Shown in pieces: positions 7,871 through 16,199 of a DNA stretch of 16,224 bases (position 1 is its first letter; every line of letters begins with the position of its first letter). The translations under genes and the position numbers were made by a program. Source of the DNA: Odoribacteraceae bacterium (GTDB lineage: Bacteria; Bacteroidota; Bacteroidia; Bacteroidales; Marinifilaceae); NCBI GenBank assembly GCA_031279175.1, contig JAITJA010000057.1:1-16224 (forward strand), in the 5' to 3' direction. A model generated the notes under the pieces. The model ran no database searches and was not told the DNA's origin. It worked only from the letters and a program-made list of their open reading frames with translations.

Positions 7871-7899
7871 TTGTATACCCTCGCGTTACCGGCGCCAAA
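7871..7899 (-). promoter_or_regulatory. Candidate tRNA-Leu promoter
   Basis: On the minus strand TTTG (7899-7896), 18 bases, then TATACAA (7877-7871) resembles the Bacteroidetes promoter. The -7 box keeps only its TA. Transcription would start roughly 25-30 bases before the tRNA. This agrees with the terminator just upstream isolating the tRNA from the GH43 operon. Confidence 0.4.
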
Positions 7900-7904
7900 A
7901 GTAG

Positions 7905-7941
7905 TAATAAAAAATGAACCCGCGCGGTGGTCGCGCGGATT
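7905..7941 (-). terminator. Terminator of the GH51-GH105-GH2-GH43 operon
   Basis: On the minus strand AATCCGCGCG, a 4- to 5-base loop, and CGCGCGGGTT form a GC-rich stem of about 10 bp (7917-7941). It is followed by ATTTTTTA (7907-7914). It begins 24 bases after the GH43 stop codon and marks the end of the four-gene operon. Confidence 0.82.
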
Positions 7942-7964
7942 CTTTCATTCTCTTTCCCGTTTGT

Positions 7965-9080
7965 TTAGCGGAACACCTCGTTAATATCCCAGCGATCGTA
8001 CCACTTCAGCACGGGCAGGCCGTTCTCGAAAAGGATAGGCAACCAGATATAACGCGCATCTATCGGTCGTCGCGGCGTCCACCGGTCGGCCATAAAGATA
8101 AACGCGTTCTTCTTTCCGACGACGGGCAAGATATACGTGCCCTGCGAGCGGAACGTCAAGTTAGCCTCCTCGCCGACACACGGGTTAGGATATTCCGTCC
8201 AAGGTCCCCAGATATTATCGGCGACGTGGAGGCGTGCGGCATTGGGGGCCCAGCCGGTACACCCGGAAGTAATCATGAAGTAGCGTCCATCCTTCTTAAA
8301 GATAGCGGGGGCCTCGTTATGTCCGCCTGGGGCGATACGGATATACTTCCCGGTATGAGAGAGATAATCGTCGGAGAGTTCGGCCAGGTGCAACGTCAGG
8401 TTCTCCTCCGAGGAATAGATATGATATGCCTTCCCGTCGTCATCGACGTAGAGTGTCATATCGCGTGACATCTGTCCTCCCTCGAAGTCGCGACGTGTAA
8501 ACATGCCGTCATTGGTTGCCTTTCGCCACTCGTCCGTCCACCACTCGGGGAAGTCGCCCGGGGTGATAGTCGAATTTCTTTGCTCTTCCGTCATGTTCAC
8601 TGGCCAGTAGCCGGCGCAGGGGCGATAAGAGTACAGGAAAGTATAAGGCCCTGTCACGCGATCACTGACGGCGACGCCGACGCGGGCGGCAGAGTATCCG
8701 CGACGGAACAACTCGAGGTGGAAATACATGACGAACTTCCCGGTTTTCTGGTTATAGATAACCTTCGGGCGTTCGAGGACACAGCCCTCGCGGATGTCCG
8801 ACGTGGTATCCGCGACGACGAAGAGGGCGACGCCCTCGGAAGTCCACGAAACAAGATCGTGGGAAGAATAGCAGGTAACACCGACCCACGCGGAGCTGGA
8901 ACGTTCGCCCTTGTGTTCGCCGAACCAGTAGTAAGTATTATCGTGGTAAAGTATTCCGCCGCCGTGCGCGTTGACGTGTCTTCCTTGATCATCCGGCCAG
9001 ATCTCTCCCGGGACGACGATCGCGGGGACCGCGCGGCAAGAGGAGGCCAGGAGGGCGATAATAAAGATATAATAGTTCAT
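7965..9080 (-). CDS. GH43 enzyme, exo-beta-1,3-galactanase-like, probable lipoprotein
   Basis: A compact 371-residue single-domain GH43 five-bladed propeller. Three features place it near the exo-beta-1,3-galactanase lineage (GH43_24 and the related GH43_34): VNAHGGGI (36-43) near the N-terminus where other GH43 enzymes carry the base aspartate, Glu103 in LERPKVIYN, and Glu256 in HNEAPAIF as general acid. In the fungal galactanase Pc1,3Gal43A a glutamine replaces the usual base; Gln313 in FRSQGTYILP is the matching residue here. Such enzymes release galactose from the beta-1,3 backbone of type II arabinogalactan, bypassing side chains. The N-terminus MNYYIFIIALLASSC ends in a possible lipobox with Cys15, suggesting a lipid anchor. 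It is the last gene of the operon, 12 bp after the GH2 gene, and a terminator follows. The GH43 fold is sure; the subfamily and substrate are inferred from motifs. Confidence 0.88.
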   Translation of the reverse strand: MNYYIFIIALLASSCRAVPAIVVPGEIWPDDQGRHVNAHGGGILYHDNTYYWFGEHKGERSSSAWVGVTCYSSHDLVSWTSEGVALFVVADTTSDIREGCVLERPKVIYNQKTGKFVMYFHLELFRRGYSAARVGVAVSDRVTGPYTFLYSYRPCAGYWPVNMTEEQRNSTITPGDFPEWWTDEWRKATNDGMFTRRDFEGGQMSRDMTLYVDDDGKAYHIYSSEENLTLHLAELSDDYLSHTGKYIRIAPGGHNEAPAIFKKDGRYFMITSGCTGWAPNAARLHVADNIWGPWTEYPNPCVGEEANLTFRSQGTYILPVVGKKNAFIFMADRWTPRRPIDARYIWLPILFENGLPVLKWYDRWDINEVFR

Positions 9081-9092
9081 GTTAGGGATGTT

Positions 9093-11534
9093 TTAGGGAT
9101 GAATATCTATGGTGATTTCCGCGGATTGCAGCCAGGGGGAAGAGAACGTCATCTTGGCCTTCCCCGTGCCGGTAGCCTGCACGTAAGCGATGAGGCGACC
9201 GAGATAAAGGCGATGTAAATTGTCTCGTTGGTTACTCATGTCCTGGTTATTGCTATTTTCCAGTCCGAGGAGTCTCGCGGGGCCTTCGATAAAGCAAGAA
9301 ACCTCGTTATCGGCGAGGAAGACGGGGATTCCCTGCTCGTCGACGACCTGGAGGGTGACGAGCGCGACGCCTTTATCTCCTATCGCGGTATTATCCGTGG
9401 TAGCGACCAACGCGAAGGGTCGTCCCGAGGATTGTATAGCGTGGCGGACGATCTCGCGGTTATTGTTGTCGAAGCCGATAACCTCCAGCTTTCCGGGGTG
9501 GTAGGGAACATCCCAGGAGATAATGCCCGTGCCGTCATCTCGTTGCTTCATCTCCCCGACGGTTTGCCCGTTGAGTTGCAATTGAGCCTTACTGGCGTTC
9601 GTGTAGGCGACGACGCGAATATTTTGGCCGTCGCGATAATTCCAGGAGGGCCAGGCGTCGATAGAAGGAGAGCGTTCGCGGGGAGGTACGGGATAAGTGC
9701 CGAGATACGCGACGGGTTCTGTCGCCCAGAGGGAGCGGCGGAAATAACCGCGAGGCTTGATAAACCCGCCAAAGTCCAACATCCCGGAGTAAAAGCCCCG
9801 CGAGGGCCAGCGTCCGGACTCGCCGAGATAGTCGATCCCCGTCCAGACGAACTGTCCGAAGACATGCTCGTTATCGGTGACGGCCTTCCAGGCGTCGAGA
9901 TTATTACTGGTCTCGCTACCGAAGATAATTCTTCGGGGATACTTCACGTGATCGGGGCGGTAGCGGCTCTCGGTATAATTATACCCGGTGATGTCCAGCG
10001 CGCCGGGATACTCCGTCTCGTTAGACATGGCGACGCCGGCGAGGCCCGCGGTGACGGGGCGCGAGGGGTCGTGTTGCTTGACGACGGCAACGAGTCGTTT
10101 AGCGATTCCCCCGAGGCGATTCGCGTCGGGCGCGTCTTTCTTGTAGCCGCCGTACATGGGTTGGGTAAAATCGCTATTATTCCCGTCGAGGATGGGATGC
10201 GAGTAGGGGTCATTGGGATAATCCACCTCGTTACCGATACTCCAGGCGAAGATTGATGGATGATTGCGGTCGCGTCGCACCATATCGGCGAGATCCTGCT
10301 CTCCCCACTCCTTGAAAATATCGAAAGATCCCTGGTGGCCGGGCGTACCGACATTCCACCCGGCGATCCACTTGTTTTTGGGGAACTCCCACTCGTCATA
10401 GGCCTCGTCGAGGACGAGAATACCGAGCTCGTCACAGAGATCGTAGAGCGCGGGAGCTTGCGGGTTATGGCTTGTCCGGATAGCATTTGTCCCGATCTGC
10501 TTGAGCGTTTGGAGGCGTTGTTTCCAGACCTCCCGCGGCACGGCGGCCCCGAGCGCGCCGGCGTCGTGATGAATGCACACGCCCTTCATTTTCATCCATC
10601 GTCCGTTCAAGGCGAATCCCTTGTTGGGGTCGAATGTAAAGCGGCGGAAGCCGGTCGTTGTTATTGTTTGATCGATCACCTTACCCTCTTGGAGCACGGT
10701 AGTCTTCAAGGAATAGAGGTGCGGGTGTTCGACGTCCCAGAGGAGCGGGGATTTCACCTTCAGGTCGACGGGCGGGACGACATTCTGCCCGGGCCGCGCG
10801 ACAATACTGCTGGCGGCACTCGCGACCTTCTTCCCTTCCGGGGAGAAGAGCTCGTGAGTTACTTTCAGGGCATTATTTCCCCCCGATCCGTTCTCGATCT
10901 CCAGTTGGACGCGCAGGGAGGCCTGTTTCTCGCTCACGTTGACGGGATACGCGAACAGCCCGTGCGCGGCGATATGCGTGGGATTGGCGTACACGATCCA
11001 GACGTCGCGATAGATCCCCGACCCCGTGTACCAGCGGGAGTCGGCGCTCTGGCCATGATCGACGCGCACGGCGATCACGTTTTCTTTCCCGAACTCGACG
11101 CGGGGGGTAGCGTCCAGCACGAAGGAGAGATACCCGTTCGGGCGCGCGCCGATCGAGTGTCCGTTCAGGAACACCTCGCTCCGGTTATAGACGCCTTCGA
11201 AATAGAGGTACACCTTCTCGCCCTCTTTCTCTTTCGGTATCGCGACGACTTTCCTGTACCACCCGACGCCGCCGGGCAGGAAACCGGTACAAGAGGCCTG
11301 GTCGGGGCTAAGATTCCCCTCCACGCTCCAGTCGTGCGGCAGGTCGAGCGTCCGCCACCGGCTCGCGTTAAACCCCGGGTTAGCGGCGTCGCGCGCGTCT
11401 CCCGGTGAAAACTGCCATCTATCGTTGATCCGTTCGGGTTGGCCGAAGGAGACTTGCGAGTAGAGTTCCTCGCGCGTTCCCGCGAGCAGGGCGGCGAGAA
11501 CCATCATCTTTAGCACGTGTGTTTTCATGATCAT
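9093..11534 (-). CDS. Secreted GH2 beta-galactosidase with DUF4982-type C-terminus
   Basis: An 813-residue GH2 enzyme of the shorter Bacteroidetes type, distinct from the LacZ-type one in this window. After a signal peptide (to about SQ at 27) come the sugar-binding domain (35-183), an Ig-like domain (184-300) and the TIM barrel (300-600). The acid/base is Glu436 in AWSIGNEVDYP and the nucleophile is Glu541 in IIFGSETSNN. A DUF4982-like sandwich (about 630-700, VVAYTNASKAQLQLNG) and a C-terminal Ig-like GH2 domain (705-813) follow. The TGIDYLGE stretch (565-572) is common in beta-galactosidases of this group; beta-glucuronidase-specific signatures are not apparent. Start choice is between the ATG at 11534 and one two codons later (11528, MKTHVLKMM); the later gives an equally good signal peptide. 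It probably removes beta-galactose in concert with the neighbouring GH43. The operon neighbours lie 12 bp on each side. Confidence 0.92.
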   Translation of the reverse strand: MIMKTHVLKMMVLAALLAGTREELYSQVSFGQPERINDRWQFSPGDARDAANPGFNASRWRTLDLPHDWSVEGNLSPDQASCTGFLPGGVGWYRKVVAIPKEKEGEKVYLYFEGVYNRSEVFLNGHSIGARPNGYLSFVLDATPRVEFGKENVIAVRVDHGQSADSRWYTGSGIYRDVWIVYANPTHIAAHGLFAYPVNVSEKQASLRVQLEIENGSGGNNALKVTHELFSPEGKKVASAASSIVARPGQNVVPPVDLKVKSPLLWDVEHPHLYSLKTTVLQEGKVIDQTITTTGFRRFTFDPNKGFALNGRWMKMKGVCIHHDAGALGAAVPREVWKQRLQTLKQIGTNAIRTSHNPQAPALYDLCDELGILVLDEAYDEWEFPKNKWIAGWNVGTPGHQGSFDIFKEWGEQDLADMVRRDRNHPSIFAWSIGNEVDYPNDPYSHPILDGNNSDFTQPMYGGYKKDAPDANRLGGIAKRLVAVVKQHDPSRPVTAGLAGVAMSNETEYPGALDITGYNYTESRYRPDHVKYPRRIIFGSETSNNLDAWKAVTDNEHVFGQFVWTGIDYLGESGRWPSRGFYSGMLDFGGFIKPRGYFRRSLWATEPVAYLGTYPVPPRERSPSIDAWPSWNYRDGQNIRVVAYTNASKAQLQLNGQTVGEMKQRDDGTGIISWDVPYHPGKLEVIGFDNNNREIVRHAIQSSGRPFALVATTDNTAIGDKGVALVTLQVVDEQGIPVFLADNEVSCFIEGPARLLGLENSNNQDMSNQRDNLHRLYLGRLIAYVQATGTGKAKMTFSSPWLQSAEITIDIHP

Positions 11535-11546
11535 CTATTTTAAGAG

Positions 11547-13781
11547 TTAATACGCGTGATCTTTCGGGAAGGATTTCCCGTTCCATGCCTTTTCTTGTGT
11601 TGATTCCAGCGGGGGGGAAGTCCAGAAAGAGTGATCTGCCGGCAATCCCAGCGGGAGGAAAACCTCGGAGGTGAGATACAGGCTACCGTTATTCGTGTAC
11701 CAGTCGGCAAGGTCGGGCTGGTGTCCGGCGAATCCCAGTTGCAGGAAGCCCCCGGCGTTAAAGTTTCCCTCGACGGAAAACATCCGTTTCATCACGCGCG
11801 TCAGCACGTTCCTGACCTGTCCTTCCGGCAGCTCTCCCGGCAGCATCTCTTTCCACGCCATCAGGGCCAGTGGTTGGAAAACGCCCAGCCGGTAAGTCAT
11901 CGAGCGGCCGAAAACGGGGAACGTCCCCTCGGGCGAGACAAAGCGTTCCAGGATCATCCCGTAGCGTTGCATTCGTTTCAGGGCATTCTCCAGGTTCCTC
12001 GAGGACGAGCGGTCGCGTTGTCGCGATACTTGCAGCACCTGCACGTACATCGGCTGGATGACGTAGCTATTATAGTAGTCAAACGCGAAGCGCTGGCCGT
12101 CCGCGTACCATCCATCGCCCACGTACCACTCCTCTATCTTCCGGAGGGCGCTACTGATCCGGTACATGTCGGGGCGCGCGTCCACCGACAGGAGGAACGT
12201 CTCGATCGTTGCCGAAAAAAGCAGCCAGTTCGTGTACGGCGGGTCCACGCGGCGCAATTGCTGGAACTCCTCGATATAGCGTTGCTTCGTTAACTTATCC
12301 AGCGGCTGCCACAATTGTTCCGGCGCGCGGAGAAAGCTACTCGCGACATAGGCGGCGTCGACCAGCGGTTGTCCTTCCTTTCGCCACAGCAGGTAATCGG
12401 GGCTAGCGGGGTCGACGGCATGCACGTAACTTTTCAGTGCCCACTCGCGGAGTTGCCGGCGTTGCGTTCCCTCGGGCGAGTCATCATCCGGGAGCGACAA
12501 CCACGGGGCGATACCGTCCATCAGTCGCCCGAAGCACTCCATGTAAGTCACTCGCTTATCGCGCCCGTCCCATGTCGGGCTTAATTCCACCTGCATTGTC
12601 CTGGAAAGCTCCCCGCGGCTCATCTTCTCGAGCACGGGCGCCGCGATCTTGTAGGCGAGCCTCGTCCAGTAGAGGCGGTCATCGACATACCGCGTCATTT
12701 CAGCGGCCGCGAGGAGAAAAGCGCCCACGCCGAAATCGGCTGTTGTCGTGGGTTCGACGTTATGCTGGTCTGCCCGTTCGCCGATGGGCTGGACGAACCC
12801 CACTCGCCCGTCGGGTTGCAGCGCGATACTCGTCAGGTAGCTCCATGCCTTTTCCACCACGGGGGCGTAGAGTTCCCTCTCGAGGAGATCATTATTGATA
12901 CCCCACAGCAGGCCGTAAGCAAAGAAGGCCGTGCCGCTCGTTTCATACCCGGGCGCCTGGCTCGCGTCCAGGACACTCCTTGTCCAGTGCCCTTCCGGCT
13001 GCTGCGCGTCCTTTAATGCTTTGGCCATCGAGCGGAACACCTGGACATACTCGTCCCGGTGCGCGTCGGTTGCCGGGAGATCTTGCAACACCCTCGCCAG
13101 CCCGGCCAGCACCCACCCGTTACCTCTTGCCCAGAAGTCTTTCGCGCCCGTTCGGGTCTTGTGACCGGGGTACACGTACTTCGCGTCCCGGAAAAAGAGC
13201 CCGCTGGCCTCGTCATACATCAAATTTTTCGAGAAGGTGAAATAGTCGTGCAGCTTCTCCAGGTAGCGTTCATTCCCGGTCACCGCGTACAATCGCGTCA
13301 TCACCGGCATCACCATGTAGAGGGCGTCTGCCCACCACCAGTACCCGTTTTCCGGCGTGGACATCTGGTATTCCATGACCTCCCTCGCGCGGGCGATTTT
13401 CTTTTTATCCGGGGCGAGCCGGTAGAGGTCGATATACGTTTGAAAACAGGTCTGCCAGTCGCCGAACAGCACGTGCGCGTCCGTCTCGCCGTAGGTATAT
13501 TTCCAATCCTTCACCCGTTCGGCCTTCGCGCCTTTCCACTCGTTTTCCTCTGCCCATTGTTCGGAATAGCGGAGATACGCCTCGCGCCCGGTGATCTCGT
13601 ACGCGGCCATGTTTCCCGTGTGATAAGCGGCTTGATGCCAGAAGGCGTTCCCGGGTCGCGGGTTTGTCTTTTGCCAGTAATCGTTGGCTTTCTCGATGAT
13701 GGCGATAATGTCGGCCGTGGTGCGCGCTTGCAACATCGCGGGGAGGACAACGCCGAGTAATAGTAATTTCAGGTACTTCAT
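11547..13781 (-). CDS. GH105 unsaturated uronyl hydrolase fused to DUF2264 module
   Basis: A 744-residue, two-module secreted protein (signal peptide 1-19). Residues about 22-365 form a GH105 (alpha/alpha)6 barrel: WWWADALYM (148-156, Asp152 as the likely YteR Asp143 equivalent) and FWARGNGWVLAGLARVL (216-232) are family signatures. GH105 hydrates and releases 4,5-unsaturated galacturonyl or glucuronyl residues left by polysaccharide lyases. Residues about 368-744 match DUF2264: ECFGRLMDGIAPWL (415-428), FAFDYYNSYVIQPMYVQVL (565-583), SPEGTFPVFGRSMTYRLG (616-633). From memory, DUF2264 proteins of arabinogalactan loci were placed in CAZy GH154 (beta-glucuronidases); this needs checking. If right, one polypeptide would remove both unsaturated and saturated terminal uronic acids. 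Each module alone is usually a whole protein, so the fusion is notable, and I see no frame disturbance at the junction. It sits 12 bp after GH51 and 12 bp before GH2. Confidence 0.88.
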   Translation of the reverse strand: MKYLKLLLLGVVLPAMLQARTTADIIAIIEKANDYWQKTNPRPGNAFWHQAAYHTGNMAAYEITGREAYLRYSEQWAEENEWKGAKAERVKDWKYTYGETDAHVLFGDWQTCFQTYIDLYRLAPDKKKIARAREVMEYQMSTPENGYWWWADALYMVMPVMTRLYAVTGNERYLEKLHDYFTFSKNLMYDEASGLFFRDAKYVYPGHKTRTGAKDFWARGNGWVLAGLARVLQDLPATDAHRDEYVQVFRSMAKALKDAQQPEGHWTRSVLDASQAPGYETSGTAFFAYGLLWGINNDLLERELYAPVVEKAWSYLTSIALQPDGRVGFVQPIGERADQHNVEPTTTADFGVGAFLLAAAEMTRYVDDRLYWTRLAYKIAAPVLEKMSRGELSRTMQVELSPTWDGRDKRVTYMECFGRLMDGIAPWLSLPDDDSPEGTQRRQLREWALKSYVHAVDPASPDYLLWRKEGQPLVDAAYVASSFLRAPEQLWQPLDKLTKQRYIEEFQQLRRVDPPYTNWLLFSATIETFLLSVDARPDMYRISSALRKIEEWYVGDGWYADGQRFAFDYYNSYVIQPMYVQVLQVSRQRDRSSSRNLENALKRMQRYGMILERFVSPEGTFPVFGRSMTYRLGVFQPLALMAWKEMLPGELPEGQVRNVLTRVMKRMFSVEGNFNAGGFLQLGFAGHQPDLADWYTNNGSLYLTSEVFLPLGLPADHSFWTSPPLESTQEKAWNGKSFPKDHAY

Positions 13782-13793
13782 AGGGTATACATT

Positions 13794-16199
13794 TTATGGT
13801 TTAACACGAAATATCGTCAGCGAGTAGGGGGGAAGCGCGACCGTCGAGAGGCTACTGCCCTCCGCGTTTCCCGTCACTGGCCGCGCGTGCCGGTCATCCG
13901 GTTGTCCTGCCAGCACGGTTTTGACGACCGTCGTTCCCGGTCGTGCCGCGAAAGGCAAGTCGAGGCTCATGTTCACCCTCGCGGGCAGCAAATTCACCAG
14001 CTTGATAAACACCTCTCCTGTTTTACTCGATCGCGTGATCGAAGCGGCGATTCGTCGCTTCACGTCTTCCCTGTCGCTTCGCGTGGAGAGATCATTCGCG
14101 AGGTACTCGTCCCCGGCGTTCTCCCCGAACAGCTTTTGCACGTGATACCCGACCGTCGTTTTCACCTCCTCGTTATTAAAATAGATCAGGTCGGGATTCC
14201 AGTTAACGCGTCCTTCCCTGGCCAGCAGCGGGGCGTACGAGCTCATGATGACAACGTCCCCGTTTCGTTCCAGGGTTGTCAGGTGCAGGGCCTCTGCCAG
14301 GGCCGTCTCGATATTACTGGGGCGTCCCGGCAGGTGCGCGGCATACTCGCCGAGGTATACTTTTGCCCTTGACCGGTCATACTTGTCATAAAAGTCCTGG
14401 TTATAGATAAACCACGCGGGGGGCTGGTAATAATGCTCGTCGACGACCGGCACGCCGAGTTTCGTGGCGATGTCCCACCCCTCGCGGTAGTCCGTTCCCT
14501 CGGAAAAGGGGCCGACCGTACCGATGACCGTGATTCCCGGGTATTGTTTCTTCACTGCCTCGAAGATCATCGTGAAGCGTTCCTCGAAAACGTCACTGAT
14601 CAGGTCCTCGTTTCCCACGCCGATATACTTCAGGTTGAATGGAGCGGGGTGCCCGGCCTCCGCGCGTTTCTTCCCCCACGGGGTATGCTTGCTACCGTTC
14701 GCCCACTCGATCAGGTCGAGCACCTCCTGCACGTATTCATCCATCTCCTCCCTGGGGATACCGCCTTGTTGCCCGGGGCCTCCCGTCCCGGAGTTCTGGC
14801 ACGGGACTCCTGCCGGGACGATCGGGAGCGGTTCGGCGCCGATATCCTCGCAAAACTGGAAATACTCGAGATATCCCAGCCCGACGCTCTGGTGATAGTT
14901 CCAGATATTCCTCCTGGGCACGCGCGCCTCGAGTGGACCGACAGTTGTCTTCCAGCGGTACATGTTTTCCAGGCCGTCGCCGTGGGCCACGCACCCGCCG
15001 GGGAAGCGGACGAAGCGCGGCTTCAGGTCGGCGATTGCCCGGGCGAGGTCCTCGCGCAGCCCGTTCTCGCGTTGCTTGAAAGTATTCCGGGGGAAGAGCG
15101 AGATCATGTCCATGTCTACCCGTCCTTGCCCGCGCGGGACGATGACCAGTTTCGTTTTCCCCGTCGTTTCCCGGGCGACGAGCGTTGCCTTGTACTTCTT
15201 CCACGCCTCACCGGCGGTAACGACGAGGCGCGCGACGGCCACGGTATCCCCGTTCTCGCGATCGACGAGGTACGCGTCGACGGGCATCTTCCCGCCGGCG
15301 ACGCGGGCGAACAACGAGAGGTTATAGCGCTCCCCGGCCCGGACGGCGATCCCGTCGTACCCGCTATTTTCCAGCCCGCGCGCGCCGTTGGCGACCATCG
15401 CGGCGTAATGCTTGTTATTCGGGTGGAGGGGGGCGACGGTATCGATACTTCCTTCCATCGTCCAGGCGGTCGCGTGATGCCAGTTCCGGTCGCGCCCGGA
15501 TTTATCGGCGGGGTCGTACTCGAAATCGCGGTTCTGCACCAGTTCGGCGTACAATCCCCCGTCGGCGGCGTGGCTGATATCCTCGAAGAAGACGCCGACC
15601 AGCATGTCGCTGATGGGCTTCACCTCCCCGTGTCGCGTTGTCAGGCGCGCGTCCACCTCCTGCAGGCCGGCGAAGCGGGCGGGGTCATCTTTTGCCTGCT
15701 CGTTCCACAGGAGCGCGTCGCGGGCGGCGAGCCGCGCCGTTGTCTCGAGCTTGTCGACGACGCTCCACGCCACCCGGAAGAGGTTCCGCTCCTTGCCATC
15801 CCGGAGATTCATCGCGGCGACGATCTCGTCCTCTTTCTCTTTCGGGCAATACGACTGCCTTCCCCACGTCACCAGGTCCGGCGACGAGGCGCGGGCGAGG
15901 GTCCCGCTACCCGCGTCCCAGAGGCAGTGCCATGTCCCGGCCGCGTCGCGCGTCAGGCGGACATTTGTCATGCGTTTCCCGCTTCCCCACGGGCCGAGGT
16001 CGCACTGGAGGTAGCCGTGGGCGTTCCACGTGTCGTGCCATCTCTCCCCGTCGACGCTCCAGCGGAAGCGTAGCCTGTTCCCGCTATCGAACGCCTGGAT
16101 ATATGCCGAATCAGGCGCGTCGGCGGCGGAAGAAAGGGGAACGAGCGCCAGGGCCGCCAGCAGGGCCGCGCGGAATAGTGTAATGATCCTGTTATTCAT
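13794..16199 (-). CDS. GH51 alpha-L-arabinofuranosidase with extra N-terminal region and CBM4-like domain
   Basis: An 801-residue exported enzyme (signal peptide 1-25, PLSSA before ADAPD). The GH51 barrel (about 375-640) has the acid/base Glu531 in YIGVGNEDLI and the nucleophile Glu618 in KVYLGEYAAH; an alpha-L-AF_C beta-sandwich ends the protein. Residues about 240-370 form a CBM4_9-like sandwich, set after the GH51 opening strand (GGLYAELVQNRDFEY, 214-228), as usual in bacterial GH51. Residues about 30-175 are additional: RFRWSVDGERWHD, GTWHCLWDAGSG and RASSPDLVTWGRQSY look like two blades of a GH43-type propeller with no catalytic set, so probably non-catalytic. The enzyme removes terminal alpha-L-arabinofuranose. 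It is the first operon gene in view. GGAG nine bases before the ATG is an unusually clear ribosome-binding-like site for this phylum. Only 25 bases lie upstream, so its promoter and any earlier gene are outside the window. Confidence 0.93.
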   Translation of the reverse strand: MNNRIITLFRAALLAALALVPLSSAADAPDSAYIQAFDSGNRLRFRWSVDGERWHDTWNAHGYLQCDLGPWGSGKRMTNVRLTRDAAGTWHCLWDAGSGTLARASSPDLVTWGRQSYCPKEKEDEIVAAMNLRDGKERNLFRVAWSVVDKLETTARLAARDALLWNEQAKDDPARFAGLQEVDARLTTRHGEVKPISDMLVGVFFEDISHAADGGLYAELVQNRDFEYDPADKSGRDRNWHHATAWTMEGSIDTVAPLHPNNKHYAAMVANGARGLENSGYDGIAVRAGERYNLSLFARVAGGKMPVDAYLVDRENGDTVAVARLVVTAGEAWKKYKATLVARETTGKTKLVIVPRGQGRVDMDMISLFPRNTFKQRENGLREDLARAIADLKPRFVRFPGGCVAHGDGLENMYRWKTTVGPLEARVPRRNIWNYHQSVGLGYLEYFQFCEDIGAEPLPIVPAGVPCQNSGTGGPGQQGGIPREEMDEYVQEVLDLIEWANGSKHTPWGKKRAEAGHPAPFNLKYIGVGNEDLISDVFEERFTMIFEAVKKQYPGITVIGTVGPFSEGTDYREGWDIATKLGVPVVDEHYYQPPAWFIYNQDFYDKYDRSRAKVYLGEYAAHLPGRPSNIETALAEALHLTTLERNGDVVIMSSYAPLLAREGRVNWNPDLIYFNNEEVKTTVGYHVQKLFGENAGDEYLANDLSTRSDREDVKRRIAASITRSSKTGEVFIKLVNLLPARVNMSLDLPFAARPGTTVVKTVLAGQPDDRHARPVTGNAEGSSLSTVALPPYSLTIFRVKP

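Noticed and set aside
10260..11408. 382-codon plus-strand frame opposite the second GH2 gene (also 9228-10256 and 5085-6200)
   Set aside because: Antisense shadows with no recognisable domains or export signals.
14433..16073. 546-codon plus-strand open frame opposite GH51
   Set aside because: It is antisense to a gene with intact catalytic motifs. Its protein is rich in Gly, Val, Arg and Pro with no family likeness, as expected from the complement of GC-rich codons.
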